NCBI GenBank assembly: GCA_019426215.1
Contig: CM033392.1
Coordinates: 41,656,666-41,720,665 of the forward strand
Reading direction: 5' to 3'
DNA length: 64,000 nt
Source of the DNA: Buddleja alternifolia
Taxonomy: Eukaryota > Streptophyta > Magnoliopsida > Lamiales > Scrophulariaceae
Position 1 is the first letter of the stretch. Every line of letters starts with the position of its first letter. Below are positions 35,584-46,818 of the stretch, one piece after another. The position numbers and the translations under genes were made by a program. The notes beneath the pieces were generated by a model. That model did not search any database and was not told where the DNA came from. It worked only from the letters and a program-made list of their open reading frames with translations.

Positions 35584-38500
35584 TTGCTTGCTTTTCTCAA
35601 ATGCTTGCTTGTATCAGCTCAAGATGCACCAAGTGCTCTCACCTCCATCTTCAGAGGTTCCCATTGAAGTAGATGTTGATCTGGCAACTGTTGTGGATAT
35701 ATCTAAAGAAGTAGCTCAAGTCCTTCCTGACGTTGAAACATCTCTAGTCAGTGAAGCGACTCTACACGCTGAGCGGTCAATAGAAGTGGCCCCTATTCCA
35801 ACAAAAGAAATTGCCTTTGTTTTTACTCCAACTGGAACTCCACCTCATGTCAATGATTTCTTTCCTCGCATGTATTCTTCCGATGTTGAATTTTATTACG
35901 CCGCTAGAGAACGAGACACTTAGACGCTTGCTGAATTAGAAATCAACTTTCAAAATACTCTTCATAGGCCTAATGTTTCCAATACTAACAAGTTTAAATT
36001 GTTCGAGCGATTCGCCGACTTGGGTCTCTACAATCTGGAGCATCTTCAATCTCGCATTGAGTATATTCAAAGACCAGTGATGAACAGAACAGATTTTGAC
36101 CAAGCTCGTTTGAATTTCACCAGTCGCTCTGATGAGTCCTTTTACCCTCTTCGGTCAAACAAAATTGTTTTCAAAAATCCCCACATAGGCGATTGGCTTA
36201 AAAAACCCTATGAAGAGGATCTCAACAGGATTGGATACTCAGCTCTTCCATCAGTCGTCAAATCTACTCTGAATGCTCTCTCTCCCAATCCACTCAAGCT
36301 TTGGAAAGGAAAACGACCGATTGTTGCTGAGCGTCCAAATCCAGTTAACTCGTGGATAGAAGATGAAGCCCGAGAATACCTTGGAAGATTATGGGCTAAG
36401 GATTACGATGAAGAATCAGAACGCTTTGAGAAATTCCTTGCTGCCAGAAAAGATCAGAAGAAAGCTAACAAGCTTGGCAAGCGATGGATGATGGATACCG
36501 CCAGATAGGCTGAAGAGTTCGTTTTACACTTCTATACTCTTGACGAACTTGTGAGATATCCATTCTTATTTGAATTTGGAATAGAATACAGACGCTGAGG
36601 GTTTGCTACCTTTTTGTTTCATCAGTGTCAGCATATTGCCGAAAATGTTAGCGACCTGTCAGTTTATAGGCAACCTATCAAGAGCTACATACGTCAACAG
36701 CTAGCCTTATTCAGTTAAGGCGTACGCTATGTGTTTCACCCCCGTCAAGCGTTTGTTCAACGCATCTTTCCAAATTTGAACGAAGAAGCCTCCACCAGTA
36801 AACAGCCGCTTCTTCCAGGATAAACTGAAATTCGTGTCAATGTTGCTGATGAGCACGCTAAGTTTGTTGAATTCTACCGAGACAGAAGAGTAGTGATAGA
36901 AAATGCACAAGCGTTGGATATCACTTTCAACCACTATTCAGGGCTAAGCAACTTCCAAGGATCCAATTTTCACCCTGTGCTCTTTTGTGAACAAAACATT
37001 CAAGTGGCCAAGATGATTTCGCTGATCAGACCAGTGGACCAAGAAGCAGCTCAAGCGCTAATGCCTTTTATTTTGGACTTCTACAACTCTTATACTTCAG
37101 GAGTTGATCTGCCAGAAGGAGTGCAACTTGCACTAAGTAACGAAGAGCGCGAAGATGCTATATTCTTTATTCCGCAGACCAACCTGATAAGTCCAAGGCA
37201 TGTGATGGAAGCGATTGGCCCACTCTGGGTCATTGCTGTTGAAAACCCTTCTCCTTCCATCAAGATTGTTGAAATAGAAGAGGATCAAACTCCTTATGTG
37301 AAAATCGCTCAACCATCAGACGCTGAAATGCCAACAGAAGTTGCCCCTAGTGATCCAGTAGTCGAGGTTCCTCTTGTTGAACAAAGAGTTCAGATTGAGG
37401 CAGCTACTCAATCTCTTGTCTCAGCGATAGATGAAGTTCATGCTGAAATTGCTGAAGAGCCATTTATCAGAGATAAAACCAAAGGCAAGGCTGCAGTTTC
37501 TAGCTCTTACGGACTGATTCTGTCTCCTAAGCGCTCTTCCTTGAACTCGGACTCGGATAGTGATCCAGACGCTCGGGATTTCAAAAAAGCAGTATGAAAC
37601 TCACTTAACAACATTGAGGGTTCTTGCTCAAAGATTTTGGATACATCTGATAAGCAAATCCGAATTATTTTTAACACTAGAAGCCGTGATATTTCCAACG
37701 CTGCTACAAAGAGCACAATCGTAGTTATGGATACCATATCACCGATGATTACTTCGCTTTCCGTAGAGTTCAACCGAATGCTTGTGCAGAATGCTTCAGC
37801 TGATACGGACCGACATACTACTTCCGATCAAGCCTCTCAAAGTATCGCTGCCCAAGTTGCCCTTTTGGTTGAAAAAGTCAAGCTTATGCGCCGAGATATC
37901 GCTAACTTAAAGACATACTTTGCTGATGTCAAGAAGGGGGAAGATAAAGAAAAGTCCAAGGCAGTATCTAAAACAGATAATAAACACTGGCGATCAATGT
38001 TTGATGAAATAGTGAGCATAAAGAAGATGCTAACTAAAAAGAGAAAGCCAAGATATTATCAAGGAAGGTACTTGCTTCCGGACTTGGACTTCAACTTCTA
38101 CTTCCGGACCGCTTAGACGACCTTTAAACAGGAAATCTACCAATGATCGAACACAATACATTTACTATGACTTGATCCGAGAACTTGGAATCCCTCCGAA
38201 TGATTGGGTAGAAAGATTTTTAGAATTAAAGGAAAGCGCTAAACAGAGAAGACATGACTTTGATGAAGTACAGTACTCTACCATGTTAGACATTGATCGA
38301 CTCCTCCTGGACCTAGCAAAGGAAATCTATCAAGGAGAAGAAATGCTTAGGCGACAAGAAGATGATGACTAATTTTATTTTTTTTTGCTGTTATTGCTTT
38401 GAATTCTTTACTTTTAGCACAATCATCTGTATACTTTGCTTGAAATTATATGAATGAATGATTGAACGCTGAAACACCTTGTTGAGGCTAATCTAATATT

Positions 38501-38603
38501 AGCTAACCTAACTAACTTTCTAAATGCTAACTTATACCTATTTGGGCTTTTCTTTAAAAACTCTTAAACTATAAAAGAGTTATAAAAGTTAAAGGTCTTG
38601 ACA

Positions 38604-38622
38604 TCATCAAAAAGGGGGAAAT
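38604..38622 (+). promoter_or_regulatory. polypurine tract of element B
   Basis: ATCATCAAAAAGGGGGAAAT ends one base before the 3' LTR (TGTTAGG, 38623). This is the plus-strand primer site for reverse transcription. The same sequence stands before the 3' LTRs of A (57407-57422) and C (3691-3705). Confidence 0.88.
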
Positions 38623-40145
38623 TGTTAGGAATTTCATGTTAGATGTTTTGATGATGAAAAGATAGGATTTTATGTTAGACCCCAAATATAATGTAAGTGT
38701 CTGTTTTATTAGATCTATGTATAAGCGTTTGAAAGTTTGTAATTTTGATTAGGCTTGTAATTTTTATCTTTATAGATTTTAGACTAAGTAATAGATACCG
38801 AATCGCTAATAGAATTCTAGGTGAGTCTATAAGAAAAGAAGTTGAAGATCAGCGTCTGAAGTCAAAAGAAGATGAAAATTTGTTCTTAGCGACTGTCAAA
38901 CGCTAAAGGACTATTTTAGGATTCATAGATCAAGCGCTCAAAGGACTTCAACGATCAGTATCAGATTCACCTAAAATAAATTCTCAAGTCATGAAGGACT
39001 TAAATGCAATCATTCAACGGACATTAATTTCCAATGGGAAATAAATTCAAATGTTTTAAATGCCTGATAAGTGCATTAAATGTGATACGCTATTTGACTT
39101 GTGGACAAGTCACATTTTGACTAGACTGTCAGAAATTCAGAGTTTTAGCTGCTCCCATCCAATCGGAACCAGCAGGATTTCAGGAATGTCAGAGAAAAGC
39201 TAGAATCATGCGTCGCGTGAAAGACTCACTCCTACATGTGTCCAACGGACATAATTCCAAGAAATTGTCTATAAATACCTTACTTCCAGCAAACCCTACA
39301 CAATATAATAACAATAGAGACATACGTACATGCACAAGAAAATTTTGCTGAAATTCTTTTTCAAAGAAAAAGCTTAAGAACTCCACAGCAAAAATTCTTC
39401 AAGCTTTTTACATACATTCCAGACAGTCACAAATATCTCAAACATCTTCCAAAGAAGAAACCTAAACTCCTACTGAGATATTCCAAGTTGTTTGATCTTT
39501 CCAAAAACAAACAAACCCTTGTGACAAAACCTTCAACCTTTCATCTGAGTGAGAAAGCTGTTGAAACCCCTTACAGGCATTATTTCTGAGTAAGAGAAGC
39601 TTGTAGAAGAAGATCTTGATTGGTGATGAAATTTGTGTGATCAAGGAGCCCAAGATCATTTTCACCTATTTACTATCTTTGTAGAAGATTCTGTGTGATT
39701 CTTTGAAAATCAACTTAGTAAATTCCCTTCAAGTGAAAAAGGAGAAGAAGGACGTAGCTGGGATTACATCACCAAGTGAACCTTATATATCTTGTGTTAT
39801 TTACTTTTGTTATTGTCTTGTTTCATATTATTGTATCTATTCTGAAAAGGACAAGCTAAATCTGCTAAGTGACTATTTAACCAAAACGAACGCTAAAGCC
39901 TTAAAAATCATTGTCACTATGCCAACCCTGATTAAGCGATCTAAGCGTTACCCTACTTTGGTAAATTGCTGAAATCACTAAGTCTAAGTTATCTTTACTG
40001 AAGCGTCTGACCCAAGCGCTTAGTTGCCTAAGCGTTCTAATATTTAAAAGTGATACGAAATTTTGGAAGTCGAAAAAGACTTCAAGGTCTATTCGACCCC
40101 CCCCCCCCGCCTCTAGACTCTTTCGTATGCCACTTGGGACCACCA
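38623..40145 (+). repeat. 3' LTR of element B
   Basis: A 1523-bp LTR runs from TGTTAGGAATTTCATGTTAG to GGGACCACCA and is followed by the target duplication GCAAG (40146-40150). It contains the TATA box (CTATAAATACC, about 39270), the poly-C tract (about 40097-40109) and the first U5 hairpin. The 60-90-codon frames inside it are not genes. Confidence 0.93.
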
Positions 40146-40150
40146 GCAAG

Positions 40151-40434
40151 AATAAGGAGCGATACTGAGTTTACTAACAAGTTTGTTGAGAAGTTTTGAG
40201 CAGAAAATGGAATACATCATGAGTATTCAGCTCCTAAAACTCCTCAACTGAATGGTGTGGTTGAGCGTCTGAACAGAACGCTCATGGCAGCTGCTAGGAC
40301 GATGTTAGCAGAGTCCAAGCATGCTCCTTGGTTTTGGGCCGAAGCTATCAACACTGCTTGTTATACTCAAAATCGTTGCATGATCAACAAACAGCCTGGG
40401 AAAACTCCATATGAACTATGGAGGGGACATAAGT
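40151..40434 (+). pseudogene. integrase core of element A, middle piece
   Basis: Directly after B's right target duplication the integrase frame of A continues: RIRSDTEFTNKFVEKF, a stop, then ENGIHHEYSAPKTPQLNGV, RLNRTLMAAARTMLAESK, WAEAINTACYTQNRCMINK and PYELWRGHK. It joins in frame with the piece ending at 14321 across one copy of GCAAG. The catalytic Glu region (QLNGVVERLNRTL) is visible. Two residues are missing around the second catalytic Asp (RSDTEF for RSDxGxEF). The piece stops at 40434 against foreign organelle-like DNA. Confidence 0.9.
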
Positions 40435-40732
40435 AATTGGAGCTTATCGACAGAAACAAATCAATTTGGATAGTCCTCTAAACAAAAAGATTGTGAAATC
40501 TCGTTCGTAATATCTAGGATTCAAGGAAATAGTAAAATCTACTTGTACAGGGGCTATCAAAACTTTACCATTCCCTTCTATTAAGTAAATAACTATCAGC
40601 ACATCTACAATTTCTCAACTCTTTCATTGCTACTCACTACCCAACAACGGCCACCCTCCCTAGATGTAATATAATAGGGCTTCATGCCTAGTGGCTTCCT
40701 TTTATGGATTGTCTACCAATCTCACTAGTTTA

Positions 40733-40996
<264 letters not shown>

Positions 40997-41374
40997 GGCC
41001 TGGTCACTGCGACCCCCTTTGTGCAAAGGCAAAGCCCCCAGGCAGTTTATTTTTCTTAAAACGAGGTCCAAAAAATACTTATCTTCCAAAATTCTGCTCA
41101 GTAGTGAATCTGGGCTATGATTTCACGCCTGTTTTGCCAACATCGCACAAGATTCAAATTTTAGAGGTTCTTGAATCCCATGCCCCCTCATACCCTAACG
41201 TAGGCCCTCTAATAGGCTCAGGAGCATCCGGAACCATCGTAAACAAACCTAAGTCGCACTACCGGGGATCTCTCTTGATACTCTGCCAAGCATTGACCAG
41301 CTTGTGGCCTAGATGAAGGTGTTCTTGAACCGGATCGTGAAATATAGTATTTTAGTTCTTTTTTCTTTCAATTC

Positions 41375-41407
41375 ATGCTTATTGGTGTTCCAAAAGTACC
41401 TTTCACC
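41375..41407 (+). pseudogene. clpP: plastid clpP 5' scrap
   Basis: ATGCTTATTGGTGTTCCAAA and onward encodes MLIGVPKVPF, matching the start of plastid ClpP (MPIGVPKVPF). Only about 11 codons are present before the sequence diverges. The match is short, so confidence is moderate. Confidence 0.6.
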
Positions 41408-41513
41408 CACCCCCCGAGTATATGCTTCAATAGTAATCACACGGACAATATGGTCGTTGTGCTCATTACTAAACTTGTTGAAGAGATGATTCAAGAAACT
41501 TATTTTCTACCAA

Positions 41514-41918
41514 CACTAGTACAGAAAAGACCTGTTACAGCGCACATTTTACAGCGGTTTTTGGAAAACCGCTGAACGGAGAGACTTATTACAGCGGTTT
41601 ATAAGTGAACCGTTATAATGGATATTAACCGGGAACCTATTACAGCGGTTCGATAAAAAACCGCTGTAATAGTTCGAACCTATTATAGCGGTTCGATAAA
41701 AAACCGCTATTATAGCGCGAACAGAAAAAAAAAAAAAAAAAATTTTTTTTTTAAAGCGGTTCGGGAATGAACCGCTATAATCGGTTTAACCAATTATAGC
41801 GGTTCATTCCCGAACCGCTATAACTGGTAGACCGGTTTATACCAGTTATAGCGGTTCGGGAATGAACCGCTATAATTGGTAAACCGGTTATAGCGGTTCG
41901 TTCCCGAACCGCTATAAC
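41514..41918. repeat. left TIR and subterminal palindrome array of the CACTA element
   Basis: After the terminal CACTAGTACAGAAAAGACCTG comes a series of inverted repeats built on TTACAGCGGTTC/GAACCGCTGTAA and TTATAGCGGTTC/GAACCGCTATAA. Loops are short (such as GATAAAAAA or GGGAATGAA). Such subterminal repeats bind transposase accessory protein in En/Spm. An A19T12 block is at about 41722-41752. Confidence 0.9.
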
Positions 41919-41984
41919 ACGTAATTAAAAAAAAAAAAAAATTTCCCTCCCTTTTTTCCCCCCAAAAACCGAGCTCTCCCCTCA

Positions 41985-42210
41985 TTTCTCTCTACTATCT
42001 CTCACTCTCTACTCTACTCTCTCTCTCTACTCTACTATCTCCCTCACTCTCTACTCTACTCTCTCTCTCTACTCTACTATCTCTCTCACTCTCCACCACC
42101 GCCCCCGCCATCGTCTCCACCACCGCCGCCGCCCCATTTGATTTTTCTCTATCTCTCTACTCGATCTCTCTCCCTATACTCTACTCTCTCTCTCTATACT
42201 CTCTCTCTCA
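41985..42210 (+). repeat. CT-rich microsatellite in the leader of the CACTA gene
   Basis: Repeated CTCTCTCT and CTACTCTACT units surround a short CCGCCGCC stretch. This is probably 5' UTR of the cargo gene. Confidence 0.75.
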
Positions 42211-42235
42211 CTCTCAAGCTACCTAAACCGCCCCC

Positions 42236-45200
42236 ATGGTCGTACTGAGGGATCACAAAATATTAGTAAACCAGCGACAAAAAGAAAACGATGAAAGGTA
42301 TTTGAACTTATTTGATAATTATATGAGTAACTTATTTGAACTCTTTTGTTAAGTATGCAGTTAAAGTGTAAATTATATTGAACCAGCTTGTAATATTATA
42401 TTAGTGAATGAGTTACACAAACTTCTGTATTTTTTTGCTTTTGTAGGTCGATACCGTATACCACCACAGTCACCCTCTCCTCCGCCACTACCACGACGAC
42501 CACTACCAATGTAAGCTTATCAATATTTGGTTTTGTACTTTTTGATGTGATTTATATGATCCAACTGATTAATGATGTGATTAATGCATATATATTTATT
42601 TTCGTTTGTTGTTGAAATATTTGAATTTCACTTATGAAATCTTGTAGATGGATTCTGGAGGTGCTGCAAACCCAAGTGTTGAAAGTGAGATACGGAGAGG
42701 TATTACAGCAATGAAGAAAGTAATAAAGGCCAAAAGTAAAGGCATAAAGCTACAAGTTGGTTGGAACGATTATGGTCAACCAGTTGACCCAAATAAATCA
42801 ACTTTTGTTGGTTACATTGGCGTGATAGCTCGTGACAGGGTCCCTATTACTATCAGTGATTGGCGCAGCGTCCCTGCAGCAATAAAATATGCCATTTGGA
42901 ATGAAATAGCTGTAAGTTAGTTATTATATATTATGTTTTTAATTGGTAAATGTAGTTTTTTTTTCTCTAAATTAACATTTTTTATATACTTTGTTCTTTG
43001 TTTTTTATAGTTGGCCTTTGATATTGACGAAAGTAGACAGAAGTTCGTCTTAGCCGAGGCTGGGAAGCTAGCTCGAAACTACAGGAGCTACTTGACCAGA
43101 ATCTGGGTAGAGGATGATGATGGGAACATTAATTCAAGCCCACCCGAAAAATATCGTATATCTCAAGAAGATTGGACAAAATTTGTAGAATTACGCCAAA
43201 GTGAAGCTTTTCAGGTAATTATTTTAATTTATGGTTTCATTTTAAATTATTTGAAACTATATACATTGACTAATGCCTTGATTATATAATGAACAGCAAC
43301 TACGTAAGGACAATTCTGAAAGAGCAAAGGACCCTGAATAGTGTGATCAGGGCATCACGTCTTGGATATGCTCAAGTGGAGTATATTGAGGTACGTAGTT
43401 CGTTACAAGTTGTAATTCTAATCAAATTTCCTTACAAATTTTCTAATCAAATCTCCTTAATTACAAATTTTCTAATCAAATTTATTTCCTTACAAATTTT
43501 CTTATATAGAAGCATAAAAGAAAGGATGCTGGGTCAGATGTCACAGAGGTGACACGAGCACTAGTGTGGAGGGTTGCACATTCTGACAGCCAGAACAAGA
43601 TTGATAATGTCAATGTTAAAAGAGTAGTGGAATCAATGGTGAGTTATTTGCAATTTTAGTTATATAGTGTGTTGTATGCTTTTTTAAAAATAATTTTAAA
43701 ATAACAAATTTTTGTATTTTTTAAATGTATTATTACAGGAAAGCTTATCACAGGAGGGTAGCCACAGTGGACCCGAGAAGACCCGGAATGATATACTGGC
43801 TATAGCTCTTAAAAAGAAGGAGCATCCGGGTCGAGTTAGGGGTGTAGGCTTTGGGGTATCCCAAACAGATTACTTTTCGGATTCAAAGCCTTCAAAAAAT
43901 ACGGTGATTGATAACTTGCAAGACACGGTTCAAATGCTCACTCAATCACTATTTGAATTGCGACGCGAGTTTGAGCAGCATAGGGCGTCTGGGTCGTCGC
44001 AGCAGCCACATACAGAAGAGGCGGTTTCTTTGAAAGATAGCTGCCCAGAAGTGAAAGACCTTCCTCAGGTAATTAATGAAAAGCATATTGTTTAGTGATA
44101 ATGTAACTTACAATCCTATATTTCTGTATGATATACAACATTTTCTAATATAATGGTATATATATATATATATGTAGGATGTGGTGCAGTGTCAATTAGC
44201 ACTTTCTACACCGTGTTATCGTTTGGTGGCAAGAGGAACAATGTACAATCAACCAAAGGATAGAACATTGCATACATGTCCATTAGCCTCCCACCTCGTG
44301 AAAGTGTCGATTGACATTGCAATTGAAGATATTGCACCCTTACCAGTCCCTCTCGATGATGAAGGAGTGTTCACAGTATCTGAGGCTGTGGGATACATGG
44401 TTGCTTGGCCTAAGAGTCTTGTGATTGTCGGTGATGCATCGGTACGTAATTATTATTAATAGCTAGTCATTATTAAATTATAACAATTGTTTAATGTTAA
44501 TAAATATACTTTCATTGATAACGCCCACGTTTTGTTTTCTTTTGCTTATAGTCTCTCGGAAAATCCAAAGCATCACTCGGAAAAAGCAAATCAGAGATGA
44601 CGAAGCACTCACATGTCAAAAATACACCTCTAGTGGCCAACCCTCCTTCTCTAGTGGCCAACCCTCCTGCTCCACCCCCTAATTCACTTGCAATTCTTGA
44701 AAGGTTCTTTGGGATGATGGCTGCTGATAACACTATCCGGATAGACATACCCGAGGAAATCTTCAATATCCCCTTTCCAGAATATATTGGGCGGGAGGAG
44801 ATCGGTGACTTTGTGCATAAAGAACAGATAGGAGCCTCTATCATTACTGCTTACATCAAGTAAGTTTTTAAATATTAATTAAGAAAAAGTAAGCTTTTAA
44901 TTAAATTATTTTACTGCATTAATTTGAACTATGTTTATTTTTGTTACTCAAATTTATTTTATGCTCAATTGTAGGTGTTTGTGGGTTAATCACGTGGTCC
45001 CCGAACAAAAACAAAATAAATTCGGGTTCCTTAGCCCACATTCTATATCTGCGGCAGCAGGAATTACTCCCACGCAGCTTGTTGACAAATCGCAATATAT
45101 AGCAAATACTATGATAGGTAGTGCACTGGAGGGGAAGTTGTTTCTTGCACCTTACAACTCCGGGTGAGCTACTAAAGACACATTGTTATTTTGTAAAATT

Positions 45201-45981
45201 TGTTACGTAGGCATAACTAATTTAAAATTTTTCTTTTGAATATGCTGATTAGGGGCCATTGGTTGTTGCTCGTGATTGATCCAATTAAAGAGATCGTTTA
45301 TTATTTGGATTCTTTGCACGGTAATCCAAATAACCGACATGATATGAAAGATATGATCAATCAGTAAGTTTTATCATTCAATTAAATGTATCCATTATAT
45401 TATATTTAATATTAAGTTTAAAGTATATATATTATAACTAGACTTCATATATATATATTTGCTTGATATTGACATATTTCCTTGATTTTTGATGTTTTTA
45501 ACAGCGCTGTCTTGATGTTTCGGGCAAATAAAAACAACCAAAAGATCAAAGCAAAAAACAAGGCCTGTACATGGAGTTGTATACAGGTTAGTTTAATTAT
45601 ATTATTTTAATTATAGTTTCAAGAAATTATTCGTATAAAAGTTATTTGTTCTAATACAATTTTGATTTGAATTTAATTTGTAGTGCCCCATTCAAATAAA
45701 TGCCATAGATTGTGGGTTCTTCGTCATGAAATTCATGAAAGATATTATTAGACACGGAGAATCTATAATCCCACCGACGGTATGCATAATCCTAATTAAT
45801 ATTAATCAAATTCTAATGTCCCTTTTAAGTTATTAAACATTTTTGTTGGATTTTAATATTTGTCTTGCAGTACTTTGCTGATTGTCAGTACGCCACTTAC
45901 ACTATAGAGCAACTTGATGAAGCACGTTCTGAATTGGCACAATACATTTTTAAATGCGCTTTTGATATGCCGGCGGTGTAA
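42236..45981 (+). CDS. Ulp1-like (C48) SUMO-protease gene carried by the CACTA element, frameshift in exon 5
   Basis: Exons by splice sites: 42236-42297, 42447-42510, 42648-42911, 43011-43214, 43297-43390, 43510-43638, 43739-44068, 44178-44441, 44552-44859, 44975-45163, 45253-45363, 45505-45586, 45684-45779, 45871-45981 (TAA). Translation may start at 42236 or 42648. All junctions keep frame except exon 5, whose 94 nt are one base off; the lost frame resumes as IRASRLGYAQVEYIE. The N-terminal half resembles the plant transposase-accessory (transposase_24-like) and DUF8039-type region (AIALKKKEHPGRVRGVGFGV; coiled coil near 43908-43975). The C-terminal half is a Ulp1 fold with the catalytic set H (GGHWLLLVID), D (YYLDSLHG), Q (CPIQINAI) and C (DCGFFVMKF). 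In known families Ulp1 removes SUMO from proteins; the target here is unknown. Such genes are recurrent cargo of plant transposons. Confidence 0.82.
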
Positions 45982-46240
45982 GTTGAAAATTATTGTAAAT
46001 TTTTATTTGATTTAAAAGCAGTGATTAGTTTATATTGGTTTATTGTAAACTCGTTATTATTTGTAATTATTAGAGATTATTATTTGGTGAATGAAATTAA
46101 TTTTGGATTTGAATTTGTTGTTTCTGTTGAGCAATTGGTTTGTTTTATGTGTTATTGATGAGTTGAATTTTGAGCTTGTGGGAAGGATATAGCTCTAGCT
46201 GAAATTATAACAGAAAAAAATAAAAAAATAAAAAATCACG

Positions 46241-46687
46241 TTACAGCGGTTCGTTTGTGAACCGCTGTAACAGTGAACACTATTACAGCGGTTCGTTGAT
46301 GAACCGCTGTAACAGTGAACCCTGTTACAGCGGTTCAGAAACGAACCGCTGTAACAGTGAACCCTGTTACAGCGGTTCAGAAACGAACCGCTGTAACAGG
46401 GTTCACTGTTACAGCGGTTCATCAACGAACCGCTGTAACAGTGTTCACTGTTACAGCGGTTCAGAAACGAACCGCTGTAACAGGCTACGGTTTTTACAGT
46501 TAATTTTTATTTTTATTTACCTATTACAGCGGTTCGTTATTGAACCGCTGTAATAGGGCTCATTTTACAGCGGTTTTTAACCGCTGTAATAGTAAACATA
46601 CCAATTACAGCGATACGTATTACAGCGGTTAAAACCGCTGTAATAGTGGAAAAAAAACCGCTGTAACAGACCTCTTCTGTACTAGTG
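46241..46687. repeat. right TIR and subterminal palindrome array of the CACTA element
   Basis: About eight hairpins TTACAGCGGTTC-(6-8 nt)-GAACCGCTGTAA in tandem (loops GTTTGT, GTTGAT, AGAAAC and similar) alternate with GTGAACCCTGTTACAG spacers. The array ends in CTCTTCTGTACTAGTG. It is open in several frames on both strands, giving repetitive Asn-Arg-Cys-Asn peptides that are not genes. Confidence 0.92.
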
Positions 46688-46726
46688 CAAGAACTACATT
46701 CAGAATTAAGATAAGGAATGACAAAT

Positions 46727-46780
46727 ATGAAAATAAGAACTTCCGTTCATAAAATTTGTGAAAAATGTTGCCTAATCCAT
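46727..46780 (+). pseudogene. rpl36: plastid rpl36 fragment
   Basis: ATGAAAATAAGAACTTCCGT and onward encodes [17 protein letters not shown], matching the start of plastid ribosomal protein L36 (MKIRASVRKICEKC). The zinc-ribbon cysteine pair CEKC is visible. The fragment ends after about 18 codons. Confidence 0.85.
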
Positions 46781-46818
46781 AGGAGTAAATCATCACACCT
46801 ACGGTCCAACCAATTGGG

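Larger units (their letters stand above)
31524..38372 (+). pseudogene. env-like third ORF of element B, split by element E
   Basis: A long ORF follows pol, as in Sireviruses. Pieces: 31524-32054 (ATG 31524; VNAGFLINWDYLFDN, then ENF..LLQLPNE-type sequence), then 34679-38372 after insertion E. In order the second part has an N-terminal globular segment (NPKPYGIGLSCILI), a basic/acidic low-complexity region (KRPKRKLG, PEPEPKKKQKSPSPKSP), a central globular part (DFDQARLNF.., EAIGPLWVI), an acidic Ser/Asp cluster (SDSDSDPDARD), a helical region and a basic C-terminus (TKKRKPRYYQ). Stops near 31977, 35578, 35921, 36506, 37595 and 38114 break it. I see no signal peptide or membrane helix. Elements A and C carry homologues. 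Confidence 0.78.
14322..40145 (+). mobile_element. Sirevirus-like Ty1/copia element B with two nested insertions
   Basis: B lies in the integrase of A, flanked by GCAAG (14317-14321 and 40146-40150). Its order is 5' LTR (14322-23743, split), PBS, gag with an internal tandem duplication, protease-integrase, RT-RNase H, spacer, long env-like ORF, PPT and 3' LTR (38623-40145). Without the two nested elements it is about 15.3 kb. Every ORF has stops or frame breaks. The two LTRs differ by roughly 6% in the stretch I compared. Confidence 0.93.
41514..46687 (+). mobile_element. CACTA (En/Spm) transposon with a protease cargo gene
   Basis: A 5174-bp element is bounded by inverted repeats starting CACTAGTACAGAARAG and flanked by the 3-bp duplication CAA (41511-41513 and 46688-46690). 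These are the terminal bases and duplication length of the CACTA superfamily. Subterminal arrays of TTACAGCGGTTC palindromes occupy about 400 bp at each end. In between is one gene with about 14 exons encoding a coiled-coil/DNA-binding-like N-terminal half and a Ulp1-type cysteine protease. No TNP2-type transposase (DDE) sequence is visible, so the element is non-autonomous. Confidence 0.93.

Noticed and set aside
41514..41918. Regularly repeated palindromes that could be mistaken for a CRISPR array
   Set aside because: They are the subterminal repeats of a CACTA transposon, with matching TIRs, a 3-bp target duplication and a mirror array at the other end.
42236..42510. Treating the first two small exons as certain coding exons
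   Set aside because: They splice in frame to ATG 42648 but encode a Thr-rich low-complexity peptide; the start may equally be 42648. Kept as optional.
46195..46553. Open frames on both strands with repeated Asn-Arg-Cys-Asn peptides
   Set aside because: Direct product of the palindromic subterminal array, open in several frames, no start context, no gene.
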